The translations under genes were made by a program, and so were the position numbers. The notes beneath the pieces were generated by a model. The model saw nothing but the letters and a program-made list of their open reading frames with translations, was not told the origin of the DNA and did not search any database. From assembly GCF_000350225.1 (NCBI RefSeq), contig NW_005178559.1:5987-69986 (forward strand): a DNA stretch of 64,000 nt, read 5' to 3'. Of this stretch, positions 10,394 through 21,935 are shown one piece after another. The DNA comes from Chondrus crispus. Its lineage: Eukaryota > Rhodophyta > Florideophyceae > Gigartinales > Gigartinaceae. Each line of letters starts with the position of its first letter. The stretch's first letter is position 1.

Positions 10394-12582
10394 ATGTCTC
10401 CCTCCAGGCGGCGTCAAACAAAACAACGCCAAAAAGCTGAGTCTCTTCTACAAAGACGACGTAAAAGTAGAGAAGAGGCCCTCCGACTTCTCCAAACCTC
10501 TTCTCTTTCCCTTCGAAAAATCACAGAAGCCACCGGTGTTCCTAAGTCCATAGTAGGGGAGCTCAAAGAGCTGCTTCGGTTGAAAAACACTTTGGCAATA
10601 TCACAAATGTCACAGACAAATGGCCCTGGGCGAAAATCTGTGCTCAACGCGGAAGAAGAGAGTATGATTGTTGAGCGCTTACGTTTTGCAGCCCGTCGTG
10701 GATTTGCAGTGGACCGTAGCGGCATTAAGCGCATTATGGCTGGTATTGCTTGTGATGGGCGACAGGATTGGCGAAATGTAATGCCCAGCGATGAAACTGT
10801 TCGGGCATTTCGAGCACGTCACAGAGAAATAACTATAGCAAGGCTGAAAATAAGGAATGCGCAAAACTAAAAGCCGAGAACCGACAGCACGTTCAAACTT
10901 TTTTCACCGTACTACAAGATATTGAACGCCTACACCCTGGAATACCGCGAGATCCGGATAGAATTCGGAACGTGGATGAAACAGCAGTGGTTGCTACATC
11001 GGGCACTACAAAAAAGGTCTTTTGTTCCGCTTCAAGCCATCATGGTGGCTTTAATTCTTTAATTCTTCACCTTCCGTTAACGGTCCGAACAAGCACTTTA
11101 CTGCAGTCGTTGCTGTTTCTGCTTCTGGTCGTAAGACGCCGCCATTTTTATCATTGCCGGTAGAACTCATATGAGCAATTGGACTGAACCCTTGTTTTCA
11201 AGGCGTGGCGCTGTAAAGAATGCAGAAATATCCGCGAAATATTTCAAAGAGGATTGGTTTCCTGCGGAAGGCGTCATTAAGATGACTAAGAATGGGATCT
11301 ATGGAGATGGCGGTTTTACCGTCCTTAATGCAACACATTAACAATACTGTCCGTCGTTTTGTACCCCCAGAATTGCATTACATTCTTTGTTTAGATGGAC
11401 ATAGCTCGCGAAAAGAGACGGAATGGATTGAGATGTGCCAAAAAATAGATGTGAAGCAGTTGTGTCTGCCGCCAATACATTTCACTTCCTTCAGCCATTC
11501 GATCAAAATGTTAACAAACGTTTTAAAGTGGGGTCCGGGAACTCCAAGATGAGATCTGTAGGCTTTCATTTATTGACAAAAGACAGGTATCTGCCAATTT
11601 GGCATGCGGCGTTCATGGATTCGAAAGTATCACCTTGGATGATATTAGAAAATCCTTTAATAGCACTGGAATCTATCCATTTGATTCCAATTTTCCGCTT
11701 CGCTTTGCTGGAGACTCTCTTACCGTTGATGCACACAGAAAAGAAGCTGACCGCATCGAGGCTTCGGGAATTTCTTCCCGACTACCTACAGTTCGAAAAA
11801 GGCGCAGTGACAAAGAAACGCTTTCAGAGGTGAAAACATTTTAGTAAGAACAGAAGGACCGTCTCGAACGTTACAACGATTAACAATACTTCCCCGTAAT
11901 GCCCAAACAGTTAATGATATATTATGGGCAATATCTCAGCCAAAACAGCAAGCACTGAGTGCAGTAGAAACTTTTCTAGGTCGCCGAGAGTTGTCCTGGA
12001 TGGAGGCGGTCCGGCAGAATGTGTCACAATGGGAGGGGTGGTGGAGAAGCGGCGTCAAAAGGATGCGAAGGAGGTGAAAAAAGACTTGATCGGGAGAAAG
12101 AACAGTCTCGCAAGCGAGAAATGGGGCTCAAAAATCCGAAAACGCAAGACAGAGACAGCTGGAGCGGGAAAGGGAGAGGAAGAAACGACAGGAAGTGCGT
12201 AACGAACTGTCGGCGAAAAAAGCTCTCGACAAGATGGGAAAGGATGCCAATAGAGCATTGCTCAAGCGGCGAAAGGTTGCTGAAGCAGCTCAACGTGCAT
12301 CTGAAAAGCGCGAAAAGTCGACGAAGTGCGCTCATGCGAAGGGGAAAAAAGATCTTGCACAGATAGAACGTGCCGAGTCGATGGTTCGCATTGAGGCACT
12401 TGCGCGCGAAGCAGCATCAAGATATCGCCTCGACACCTGTAGTAGTGAAAAAGGAGTACGCAAGCGAGATTGCAGAGGCCGACTGAGACGTTGGCCTGCT
12501 CTTGCCAGCTTGGAGGTGGTCGCTTCAATTGTTGCAGAGGTTGTTTTCTCGGTCCCTGCTCCCTGTGCGTCTGTCCGGAATT
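10394..12582 (+). pseudogene. pogo-like DDE_1 transposase pseudogene
   Basis: It opens at 10394 (MSPSRRRQTKQRQK) with a helix-turn-helix (SLRKITEATGVPKSIV), then the linker ending HREITIARLKIRNAQN. The frame shifts near 10868 into NVDETAVVATSG (first catalytic D), then FIIAGRTHMSNW, then LCLDGHSSR (second D, about 11394). The third acidic position lies in FLQPFDQNVNKRF. STGIYPFDS and a basic, lysine-rich coiled tail (to 12582) complete the pogo/Tigger pattern. At least five frame changes separate these parts. The family binds its own terminal repeats and integrates at TA. Confidence 0.8.
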
Positions 12583-12895
12583 AGCCTGGTTTTGTCATCC
12601 CCCCTCCCTGAGACCTTCAGGAGCGAATATGAATCGGTGAGCATATGTAATTCAATCCTGCGTCTGCCTGCGGTATATCACCAGTAAATTCTGCGCTGAG
12701 GCTTATGGAGGCGGTTTGGGGACTCAAGACGCAATACTTGTTATTTTGCGGTTAATTCTTTGATATCTGTCCGGAATTTCCCTTTTGGGAAAGGTATAGT
12801 GGCGGTCGTCAGCTATGGGCTAGCTCGGGGAAGATGGGATAACCAATGAGAGGTGTCCCGCGGTAGATCGGGACGGTGGTAGATCAAAGGTGGAG

Positions 12896-12899
12896 TACG
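12896..12899. repeat. target-site duplication TACG, left copy
   Basis: TACG directly precedes the left inverted arm that begins at 12900. The same four bases follow the right arm at 35236-35239. Four bases can match by chance, but the position fits exactly. Confidence 0.6.
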
Positions 12900-13310
12900 A
12901 ACACTGGTTTGGTGGTAACCAGAATTTGAGATACCAAACAGTACCAGGGGCACCCCTTCGGATTCCAGATATTTTTATATGGTTGTAAAGCTTAGAGAAG
13001 TAGTAGTGATATGCAGAAAACAGAAGTGGACAAACCAAAATAGTTTAGAAGTTATCGTCCAACATGTACTCTCTAAATCGGGGGGATGGGGGGTTCTGTA
13101 TAGGCCAAATCAAAAAAAATTATCACACAATTTTACTTGGAAATTGCAGTACAATTTATGTTATATAAAAATTTGATACCTGTTCACAATCTGCCGACAG
13201 AATTTCATCCTAAATTCTGTCTGGGCTTGCTCGAAGTTGGCGATTGTGGCCCACTTCAAGCCTCCCCGACCCAATACGATGACCCGTATCGTCACGTCCA
13301 CCCCCCCTCG
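12900..13310. repeat. left terminal inverted repeat of the large TIR transposon
   Basis: It starts AACACTGGTTTGGTGGTAACC and runs to the C-run at 13299-13307. It is non-coding and contains a small hairpin (CTGGTT/AACCAG) at the outer end and ACAGAATTT/AAATTCTGT further in. Weak similarity to the other arm continues past the C-run (GCCAACTC-AAGC). Confidence 0.85.
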
Positions 13311-13432
13311 CTGCCAACTCGAAGCTAAACACCAGCATTCCCTTCCTCGCCATCACCACCAACAACCGGTGATACGGTGAATATGGTTTGCGAAGCCCGA
13401 CGTGAAGAACAGTACAGCCTTTTACATGAGTA

Positions 13433-16389
13433 CTATGTGTTCTGTACCGACGAGTGAGTAACAATCGCATCATTGAAGAGCGCCATACTGTGCAGGTCCC
13501 AGGCGCAGATGGCGCTACCTATATCACGCAGACTGTTCGGGACTGCCTCCTGTCCTTTGAACTTGTAAGGGTACTTCACACTCCTCGACTTAGGTAGAAT
13601 TGAAACACGGAACGCAGCAACTAAGCTCTCGCCATCTCTCTCAACATCTTTGAGCTCGTGTCCATGCAGCCTTCTGTAGAACTTCGAAGAATCGCCCGGA
13701 GGAAGTTGAAGAGTACCGGTCCCTACCACCTTCCCGGACACCATCAATCGCACGGTACTTCCCGGTTCCACAGCTTCTAGGAACAACGCATTAGATCCCC
13801 CAGTTGTAGCTGCATGTACAGCCATTGAGGGCTCTTCCCCATTATCAGCAATACCGCCTTCAGGTTTTCTCATATCACGTAATAACAGGACATTGTCAGA
13901 CAAGTTATTATTATCGCTCGTGATGGAGTTTCTTGTCACGAAGGATGGTACGGAAGAAGGATCTTTACATGACCTCTTCATTGGCGCATTAGTAGCTTCT
14001 GATAGACCGCAGTGGTTTCGGGCGATTAAACGAAGCCGTTCATGGGCGAAACGATATCGCTCAGCATCTGCCTCCACTACAGTGCACTTTCTGTTTGTCC
14101 AAATGCAAGAAATTGCCGTAGAAAGAGTACCACCGTAAATGTCCAGAACATGACCGTTGTCTGGACAGAACGTTGACATAAGCTCAGCTAAGAGATTGGG
14201 ATTTTTCTCCTCCGTCAGAATGGGTGATCTCGTTCCAGGCCTGAGTAACTTGTTAGAAGTAACTGGTACCCTAGATATTGCCGCAAACTTCCGTTTCTCT
14301 GGGGCCTGCAAAACATGGTAGGGGCTCCGTAAATCTACCTTGAACCCATCCGGTCGATGCCCTGGTGCTTTAGCGAACAAGCCAAATTCACAGGCGTTCT
14401 GAGGGAAGACGTCCCCTCGATATTCTTGCAACGTCTTGGTGTCCTTCATGATGACTTAAGGGTACTGAGGTCCGCTGAAACCCGTTTCCTTAAACGCATT
14501 GTGCCATCTACTAAAGTACTGTATTGATGTGAATATAAATACCCATCCACCGGGTTTCAGTATACTTCGTGATAGTTCTGCGACGGCCTTCATTTCCGTG
14601 GTGTCGACGACATTATCGTAACCGTTTCCTGCACCTGACCGGCATGATGGCATACCGTACGGCGGGTCTGTACACAGTAGATCAAACAATGGGCATTTGT
14701 CCGTTCTCACAGATCCATAGTATTCCTGCCACTTCATTTGATATGCTTCTATGCCAAGTTCCTTCAGGAAGTCTCTCCTTTTCATCATGACAACCTCCCT
14801 ATCGTCCGTGTAATTGACACATGTCTTAAGTCGTTCTGAGGCCTCGCTTTGAGGAGCAGCCGACTTGGCATATGCAGCTGGAGGAGGATCGGCAGTATTC
14901 TGTTCAGCTGGATCTTTCCCGTCGGCGGATATATGTGGATCATCGGGTATAGCCGGCATTATCTCATTTCCTTCATCAGCAGTACCCCCCAGCGTACCGT
15001 TGCCCTCTGTATGATCAGCTGCCGTGGACGTATTGGGGCCGGAAGCTTAGGTAGCTGGTGTACTGTTTATAGCAGGTGATGGGGCAGGGGTTGTAACATA
15101 CTTGGCCTTGTACTTCTCTTCCTTGAATGAGGCGATCTTGGGACAAGATCGGCGATACAGTTCTAGAATAACATGTAGTATTGCTCTGTCGTTTCCCTTG
15201 TTAGTGAGCACTGCTACATCGAATTTGGTTGTGCATAGTAAATTCGCTTTCGTTGTCTCCATTTCACTTGGCCACTTATCTGTCTCCAACAGTTCTTTGA
15301 ATTTTCTTGCTTCCTGCAAAGCAGCCTTGGCCTTCTGAAACCGCTCTCCAACTAGTTTGTATGATACAGGTTTGAAGTTGTGCAATCTGCACATGTCACG
15401 TACACGATGGAATGTATTTACCTGAGCAAGCTCGCCATCTGCACCAGAAGCATTCATGAATGGGATGCAAGACTTCAGTGAACTGATGTGAATGAAGTTG
15501 CGAAATACTCGACAGTCCGTGTTGCTCGTGCTTGGGGATTTGGACGGTCTCACGACACCATTTAGCGTGCATGGTGATGCGTTGAGATCGGGATGTTCAG
15601 ATGTAACAATCTCTCCGATTGTGTTGACTACTCTCTGCGACAGTCGCAGCGCAGTAGTAGCAGTTTGTTTCAAGGTGCTCTCCTTCTGATGAGCACAACC
15701 ATCGTAAGCACAGGCGATTTGCTTTGCTGTCGGTGTTCGACCGTTTTTTCCGCTTTCAAACGAGCCGCCTCCTCTCGCAGACCACAAAGAGTATCGTAAA
15801 AGGTCGTTTCAATGTAATAACTAGGGGCATGCTTCCTGTTTTGATGGCGCGCAAGTTGTCGCAACACTTGAACGTTATGGCCACCACTCAATATCGTCAC
15901 ACTCCAAGAGAATCCATTCCATTGCGCAGGTAGCTCGTCAATGAGCTCGAGGATAGCAACAAGTCTGTGCATCCCGTCTACCACGCCGTACCATTGCGTC
16001 CTTGTGCGACTTTTCTCCCTTGCCTCCGTCTCCGTCAAACCCTTCCCCTTGAAATGGTCGATCATATATCGCCGGTAGATACCCGTCAACGGCATGAGCA
16101 CTGGCATATCTGATCCCGCAGTGATACCTGGTTCGTGAGGTGCCTCACCCGCTTCGTGATTACCTTCGGCAACGGCATGGCCTCGGAACAGTACCTTCAT
16201 ACGTTCTACACCTGAACGAACTGTAGCTCTAACATTTGTGAGCGGTATGCAGTCCCTAGGATCAACTGTCGTGTTAGTTGAGCCCTCCATCACGTCCGCA
16301 AACAATGCTTTTGCCACTTCCATCCTGTCGCGCACCTGTGAGGATGGATCATTCCGAGACGCTTGAGCTGACTTCCCTTTCCGCGTCAT
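13433..16389 (-). pseudogene. ParB-like domain fused to a DNA adenine/cytosine methyltransferase
   Basis: The start is taken as the ATG at 16389 (MTRKGKSAQASRN); the frame is open upstream to 16512. The first 230 residues hold a ParB/Srx-like core (YGVVDGMHRLVAILEL, then RQLARHQNRKHAPSYY), which in ParB-like proteins binds DNA or CTP. After one frame change near 15700 a single frame runs to 13433 with two in-frame TAA codons (15047 and 14456). It holds a helical linker, methyltransferase motif IV DPPYG (14657-14670) with KPGGWVFIFTS, then motif I as VLDIYGG (14129-14149) and EADAERYRFAHERL. Motif IV before motif I is the beta-class order of N6-adenine/N4-cytosine methylases; DPPY favours adenine. 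A C-terminal domain of about 180 residues is unrecognised. ParB-methylase fusions are known from phages and plasmids. Confidence 0.8.
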
Positions 16390-16512
16390 ACCTGATAGTG
16401 GGTTCACTTTCGTACAGAACGGGGGTCTGCAGTACGACAGAAATTTTAAATTGGGAAGGAGGGTGGCGAACAGTTTGCGGACAGAAATTACTCTAACTCG
16501 AACCAGTAACAA

Positions 16513-17547
16513 TCAACAGGATGGCTTGTTGCTACGGGTGTTCTGGTGCTTGTGAGCGCATGGTCAGTTCAATGGGATAGGGAAGTCGAAACATACAGAA
16601 GCTCCGAATGTGCCATGAACAATTCCGAAAGAAGTACGAAATCCTGCACCTGCTTGTGGAAACTGCAGTATCGGACCGTGCCGGACCGAATACTTCATTT
16701 CTGCCCTGTGTTATAGCGAAACAAACCAGAATTGCATACTGATACCACACGTTTAAGAGCAAGGCAAATCAGAGTGATGTCCATGATCTCCGTCTGTTCG
16801 ATAATTCAACTCCGTCTCCACGGCATCAGTATGTGCAGTACGCAGCAGGAACCTTCTGGACATGTCTGCACGTAGCGTACGTGTCCCCATACCCGCACTT
16901 TATCTACTCATTCATACCCTGAATCTCCCGGATTTACTTTGCGGTTGAGGCTGCAACGGAAAGAACTGAGCGATCATGACTGTGTGCTGTCCGTCAATGG
17001 CGATCATGAATTTGTGCCGTGTGGGACAGCAGAAAACGTGTCATGATTTTGAGAACCTGAAACTAAATATCAGTAATGCATAACTGTTCTCACGAAATGT
17101 GGAATGAAAAATCTATATTTGGACATGGTGAACATTGCGTATCAAATTTAGTGCAACATATGATTTGGGTGCAATCTCCCAAATATTTGATTCAGATATG
17201 TTTCGAACAGCGCTCTCTCAGATCTGTAAAGCTTCCATTACAGGCTTCTTCATGGTAGCGCAGAGACAGCATCCAGCCATTCATAGCTCGGCGTACCTGC
17301 TCAGTGAATATCAGTATTCACGTATAGCTAAACTGGTCATCCAGCAGGCATTATCTGTTCCACAGAACAGTATCGCTGCTGCTTGTGTGGAGCTGCACCC
17401 ATCCTCACCTGAATTCTCGTGCTGCAGTGCTTGTAGTTGATACACGCTCCAGTATATGAAAGGTAAAGAGGGTACCATCCTGGTCTCCGCGATAAAGTTC
17501 CTCAACCCATCTCAATTCGGGTAACAACCCATCTCAGAACCATTCTA
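16513..17547. promoter_or_regulatory. divergent intergenic region between the methyltransferase and DUF7869 genes
   Basis: About 1 kb separates the two divergently oriented genes of the large transposon, and no real ORF fills it. It probably contains both promoters. I do not see a convincing TATA box or a repeated operator, so only its position argues for this role. Confidence 0.4.
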
Positions 17548-20500
17548 ATGACTACCACTAGGCGTACGACTCGCGCAAAGCGCTCTATTGCACAAGCCAG
17601 TAGCTCGAGGCATGGTGAACCGTTACATACACCTGAGTCCCGCACTGTGGCTCCCCGACGCATATCACTGCGTAGTACTGCTCGGGACTCGCAAAGCACC
17701 CCACTTCGAAGCGGGAAGCGTCGCGTGCAGCTCGCGACGCCAACCACTCTACATACCCCTGAGTTCCGCCCTGTGAATCCCCAACAAACGCCAAGGAGCA
17801 GTCGTAAACGAGGTTATCCGCCAACAGGTCCCTCACCCACTGCTCAGAACTCGCAAAGCTCAGGATTGCGAGACGGGAAGCGTCGCGCCCTTTCTGCGAC
17901 GCCAGCAACTCCACACACACCACTCTCAACGCCGCCAGACACAACGCAACTCTTTAATGTTCCCATCCGACACACCTCACCATGTCCCCCGGATTCTACC
18001 ATGCGAAATCAACCCAGCCCGACCACAGCGATACGACGATCGCCCCAAAGGCGGTCATCAAGTGTTTCGCTGGCTTCCGGTATAGTGCAGCATAAATTGT
18101 GGAGCATCCACTCATTGGTAATTGCAGCCCGAGGGATAGCTGCGGAACCCGAAGTAGCTCCAGCTACCCCAAATGCAGCAGAATCTTTACCATTCGAACA
18201 GCAAGAAGAAGACGCTCTAGCTACGCCAAATGCCGCAGAATATCGAACACTGGAACATGAAGATGAGTTGTCTAGATCTAGTAGTGACGCTGAGTACCGT
18301 CCCCCTCCGCCCTCTAACACTCGAACGAAAAATGGACCCCCATGGCAACGAAGTCCGGCCAGTCGCAGTGTTGCGAACAGCGAGACATCACCTTTGAAAA
18401 AGAGAGTATACACGTACAAGAGTCGCCGTCGCGGCAAGGGTGTGGAGAGTGTGTTACTTAAACGACGCCGTGCCCACGCTGATGCGTTCCAAAACATGGA
18501 GGTGGATAAGTTCAAATGTTGTATCCATCGCCGTTGTTTTTACAAAGTTGACGTTCGATACGTCAAGGCTCAAGTGCAACATGTATCTTTGCTGAATAGG
18601 GCGGGGAGACGAGCTTATCTGGAGGGCTTGTTGGAAGATAACTCAGGGATGTTTTTCTTCGATGGAAAGGCGGTGTGTTATAAGTTTCTAGAGAAGTCCC
18701 TGCAGTTTTCTAGGGATTTCCAGGGCTCTGTTAAAGGCACACCGTTTAGCAAGAGGAGGTCTTCCTTCCCTTCTACTGTGAGAAACTTAGAAGCTAATCA
18801 ACGGGACGCGGTCATATGCTTCCTTGAACGTCTTTCAGAAAGCACAGCAGACCATATGCCCGACCGAAACGAACAGCACTTGCCCTATTTCCAAAAAGCC
18901 CAGGTCGTCGACATCTTCCTCTCTAAGTTCAGTCGCCTCCATTCGCGCGCCCCACCCACGCGAAGCTATTTTTACGAGACATGGCAAAAGCACGTGCGCA
19001 ACATCAAGGTGCGGAGGGTGCATAGGTTCACAGTGTGTTCCGAATGCGATCTCATCAGAGACCCGCTCTCCAAAGCCGGCACCGATGAGTCACCAACTCG
19101 GGTACTTCGTGAGCGAAAAACCACTCACAACGATATGGTTGCAGCGGAGCGGCGCGAGTACCAGAAGAAGTGTGATAGAGCAGGACTGTATCCTGCTAAG
19201 TATTGCTCTATCATTCTGGACGGTGCCGACCAGTCCGCCTTCGGTTTGCCGCATTTCCTCTTCAATACTAAGCACAGAAAGGGGCACAGTATCAAAGTCA
19301 AGCTAATTGGAGTGCTTGAACATGGTCCCGTGAAAAATCTGTCCCTGTTCACTATGACAGATGAATATGAGACAGGCGCGAATCACGTACTAGAAGCTCT
19401 TCATCGGACGCTGATGGTAAAGGCTGAGAAGGGCCCACTTCCGGACACCCTGTTCGTGCAGGTGGACAATTGCACTGGCGAAAATAAGAACAGATACTTC
19501 TTCCGATACATGGAATCCCTGCTTGCATGGGGGGTGTTTCAAGAAGTCTTTGTGTCCTTTCTACCAATTGGTCATACCCATTATGACATAGACCAAGCGT
19601 TCAGCTGCACTGCTGGCCGGCTCAGGCATCATGAGGCTATAACTGTGGAAGACCTGATCACTGAACTCGGGAAGGCATATAACCCCCCCCGTCACATTGC
19701 TGATCTTCGCCAGATTATAAACTTCTCTGGGCTGTGTAACCAAGAGAGGTGTTTAGAAAAGCCTCAACGGTTTTCCCATTTTCGATATTTCAAGTTTCAC
19801 CGTGTGGAGGGGATCCCAGAGTATCGTGGAAATTCTTTTAACACTGCATGTTCCGCGCGGGTTGGTTGTAACGACGATTGGGGCTCTCTCAAGGTCAGGC
19901 AGTGCACGGGAGGCTTCCTGAAATTTGCACCTGACCTTGCCAAAACACCACCGACCGAAGCCACATGTCCTAACGATCTTGATAAAATCAACACCCTTCT
20001 TGTGTATGAGGAGACACGAGTGAATGACAGGAGAAAGTTAGCCCAGCTACGGCTTCTACGCGACCGCGTGTATGAATCAAGACTGGAGAGATTCCACTGA
20101 AATCTGCGCGACGTATTTGAGATGAAGGGAAAGTATAGAACAGTTACTGATGCGGTTGATGGCTTGCAAGACGAAAATGAAAATGATGAAGTTGAAATCG
20201 AGATGGAAGAACAACCCCTGCAAGACCTCGAATACGAATGTAATGACTTCGTAGCGGTACGCGGTTCTTCTTGCTCTATAGAAACCGTCCCGTTCTGGGT
20301 TGGGCGTGTCATATCAATTCACAAGGACGATGAAGGCGTAACTACGGATCTCACCATCCATTGGTGAGAAGTGTACAATGGTAAATGTGCCTGGACAGGT
20401 AAGTATGCACCCTCTAGGTTACATGACAACAGGAAACCGTGGACAGAGTTGATCAGTGTCGCAACTGTTTTGTCTAGGTTTTCGGAGTTGAAGAAATCGA

Positions 20501-20556
20501 AAGAGATCAGCGCAGCAGCGGCGAGGCAAATTAGGCAGGCTCTTGGAGTTGCGTGA
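17548..20556 (+). pseudogene. DUF7869-like protein, candidate transposase of the large TIR element
   Basis: A continuous 850-codon frame (17548-20100) continues in the same frame after TGA at 20098 and again after TGA at 20365, to 20556, giving about 1000 residues. Residues 1-300 are basic and disordered with TPxT/SPxT repeats. A cysteine cluster CCIHRRC lies at 324-330 and CSEC at 497-500. The conserved core has ILDGADQ (D558), VDNCTGENKN (D640, E645) and GHTHYDIDQ (675-683, with D680 and D682), the pattern I know from DUF7869 proteins. Spaced acidic residues suggest an RNase H-like fold, which is inference. The tail (PFWVGRVISI, then CAWTGKYAPSRL) resembles a small beta-barrel reader plus a helical end. 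Most of the core is intact; the two TGA codons look like recent damage. Confidence 0.72.
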
Positions 20557-20640
20557 TATGCTGGGTGGCCTCCGCTACTCGGTGGTCTGCTTGACGCAGT
20601 CAGATGCAGTAGTGAGGGTGCAATGCCCTGGTAAACTTTA
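20557..20640. other. junction between the DUF7869 gene and the captured nucleoporin fragment
   Basis: Short non-coding stretch; no motif recognised. The nucleoporin-like sequence becomes readable on the minus strand just beyond it. Confidence 0.3.
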
Positions 20641-21165
20641 GAGTTTCCGAATTAGCCCTCAACGCCTCTGAACCAGTGCGAAGTGTAGCGAGACGACCAG
20701 TAATATTTGTGGAGCGCGTTTTCGTTTTTGCGACATCTGAGTCAAAACTGTTGCCTTTCTATAGTAATTGGGTCCCTTTTACCCGTTGCTCTCGCAAGTG
20801 TCTCTCAACTGCAAACAGATCGGTCTGGAAGTTGTGTGGAAGCTGCCAGACACGAGTGCGCAAGTTGATTTCGGAGGTCTGAGATTGTGGCTGTTGGGGC
20901 GGCTGTTGTTGAGGGGCGGCACCGAAGAGGGACGGAGGATTCTGTGATTTTGCACCGAAAAATGAGGCCCCCTGCGCTGGCGCACCAAAGAGAGAAGGAG
21001 AGGACCCAGGTGCGCCGAGTGACACTGCCTTGGTCTGTGCCTGAGCACCGGAGCAGCGTTTTGGACGGTACCAGGAAAGGAGCTTTGGGCCGGCACGCCA
21101 AACGTGGGTGCAGCAGTACCAAAGGCCGGTTGCGACGCAACCTGGGTTTGACCAAAGATATTCAT
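20640..21165 (-). pseudogene. FG-nucleoporin fragment (Nup58/p45-like)
   Basis: From the ATG at 21165 the minus strand reads MNIFGQTQVASQPAFG and TAAPTFGVPAQ. After one frame change near 21040-21060 come SLGAPGSSPSLFGAP, ASFFGAKSQNPPSLFG, a glutamine/proline run, and TRVWQLPHNFQTDLF with AVERHLREQ. FG and LFG repeats followed by a helical segment with a leucine-rich heptad are typical of the Nup54/58/62 channel nucleoporins; the short helix resembles Nup58. A stop follows at 20759, after which NITGRLATLRTGSEAL still reads as coiled coil. The fragment lies inside the large transposon next to a P-ATPase fragment, so gene capture is likely. The exact paralogue is uncertain. Confidence 0.6.
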
Positions 21166-21430
21166 ATCAGCTGAGCCTACAGCAGTAACTGGCAGAAGAG
21201 CATCTGACTGCCTCCAGTCTCTCTACTGCAACATATATGTCACAAATGCGCATTACCATAGATATTTCTCCAGCGCACACCCCACCATACTGCAACATTA
21301 GTTGTTTGAGGCCCAACATGTAGTTCGTTGATGTGAGCAGGTAGCGAAGGTTCCTTCGAGGCAGACATAACTTTTATTTCTCTTCAACCTTTCCTAGATC
21401 TACGAAATGCACATATTAAGCCGGAACAAT
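21165..21430. other. sequence between the captured gene fragments
   Basis: AT-richer and without a convincing ORF. It could be intron or flanking sequence of the captured P-ATPase piece. Confidence 0.3.
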
Positions 21431-21721
21431 TTACCAATATGTATTACCACGAAGCCACACTCCCTTGATGATATTGACCACCTTATCAATTGACTTGGCA
21501 GTGGCTGGATTATCACCAGTAATCATGACAATTTTAACACCGGCGCTCTGGCAAGTGGCGACAGCGTTCGGTACAGACTCAAGAGGGGGGTCCAGAAGAG
21601 CCATCAAGCCGACAAATACCAAACCTTCCATGGGGAAGTTGATCTCCTCCAGATTTTCTGTCAGACGAATATCGGCTTGGAGTTTATCTCCCAATTTGAT
21701 TTGGGCTTGGAGTTGGCGACG
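21431..21721 (-). pseudogene. Na+/K+-type (IIC) P-ATPase fragment
   Basis: The minus strand reads LGDKLQADIRLTENL, then INFPMEGLVFVGLMAL, LDPPLESVPNAVATC, SAGVKIVMITGDNPATAK and SIDKVVNII. This is the phosphorylation-domain stretch of Na+/K+-type ATPases, including the DPP and TGDxP motifs. Only about 85 residues remain. The aspartate phosphorylation site (DKTGT) and all membrane helices are absent. It abuts the right inverted arm directly, as expected for a captured gene piece. After GVWLRG a GTAATA could be a splice donor, so the capture may be genomic. Confidence 0.8.
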
Positions 21722-21935
21722 CGGGGGGGGGTGGACGTGACGATACGGGTCATCGTAGTGGGTCGGAGAGGCTTGAAGTGGGCCACAATCGCCAACTTCG
21801 AGCAAGCCCAGACAGAATTTAGGATTAAATTCTGTCGGCAGATTGTGAACAGGTATCAAATTTTATATAACATAAATTGTACTGCAATTTCCAAGTAAAA
21901 CTGTATGATAACTTTTTTTGATTTGGCCTATACAG
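21722..21935. repeat. right terminal inverted repeat, inner part
   Basis: Reverse complement of 13310 down to about 13096. The last five bases, TACAG (21931-21935), are the target duplication of the Ty3 insertion that separates this part from the outer part at 35035-35235. Confidence 0.85.

Larger units (their letters stand above)
6390..12794 (+). mobile_element. pogo-like (Tc1/mariner superfamily) DNA transposon interrupted by a MULE
   Basis: The ends are TA-CCTTCCCTAAAACGG (TA at 6388-6389) and, reversed, TA-CCTTTCCCAAAAGGG (TA at 12795-12796). Further inside, GGGAAATTTCGGACAG (from 10083) pairs with GGGAAATTCCGGACAG at the right end, so the left terminus is split by the MULE at 6418-10070. 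Removing the MULE leaves an element of about 2.7 kb with one transposase pseudogene on the plus strand. The left terminal repeat looks partly duplicated. I rate the joined reading probable rather than certain. Confidence 0.65.

Noticed and set aside
12900-13310. Arm sequence as an independent dispersed repeat or SINE
   Set aside because: The second copy is inverted, and matching TACG lies exactly outside both; no A/B box or poly-A was seen. Terminal repeats of one element explain it better.
17548-20556. Reassigned TGA codon (two in-frame TGA in the DUF7869 gene)
   Set aside because: TGA, TAA and TAG all interrupt genes in this window, and long intact frames end normally, so decay is the simpler reading.
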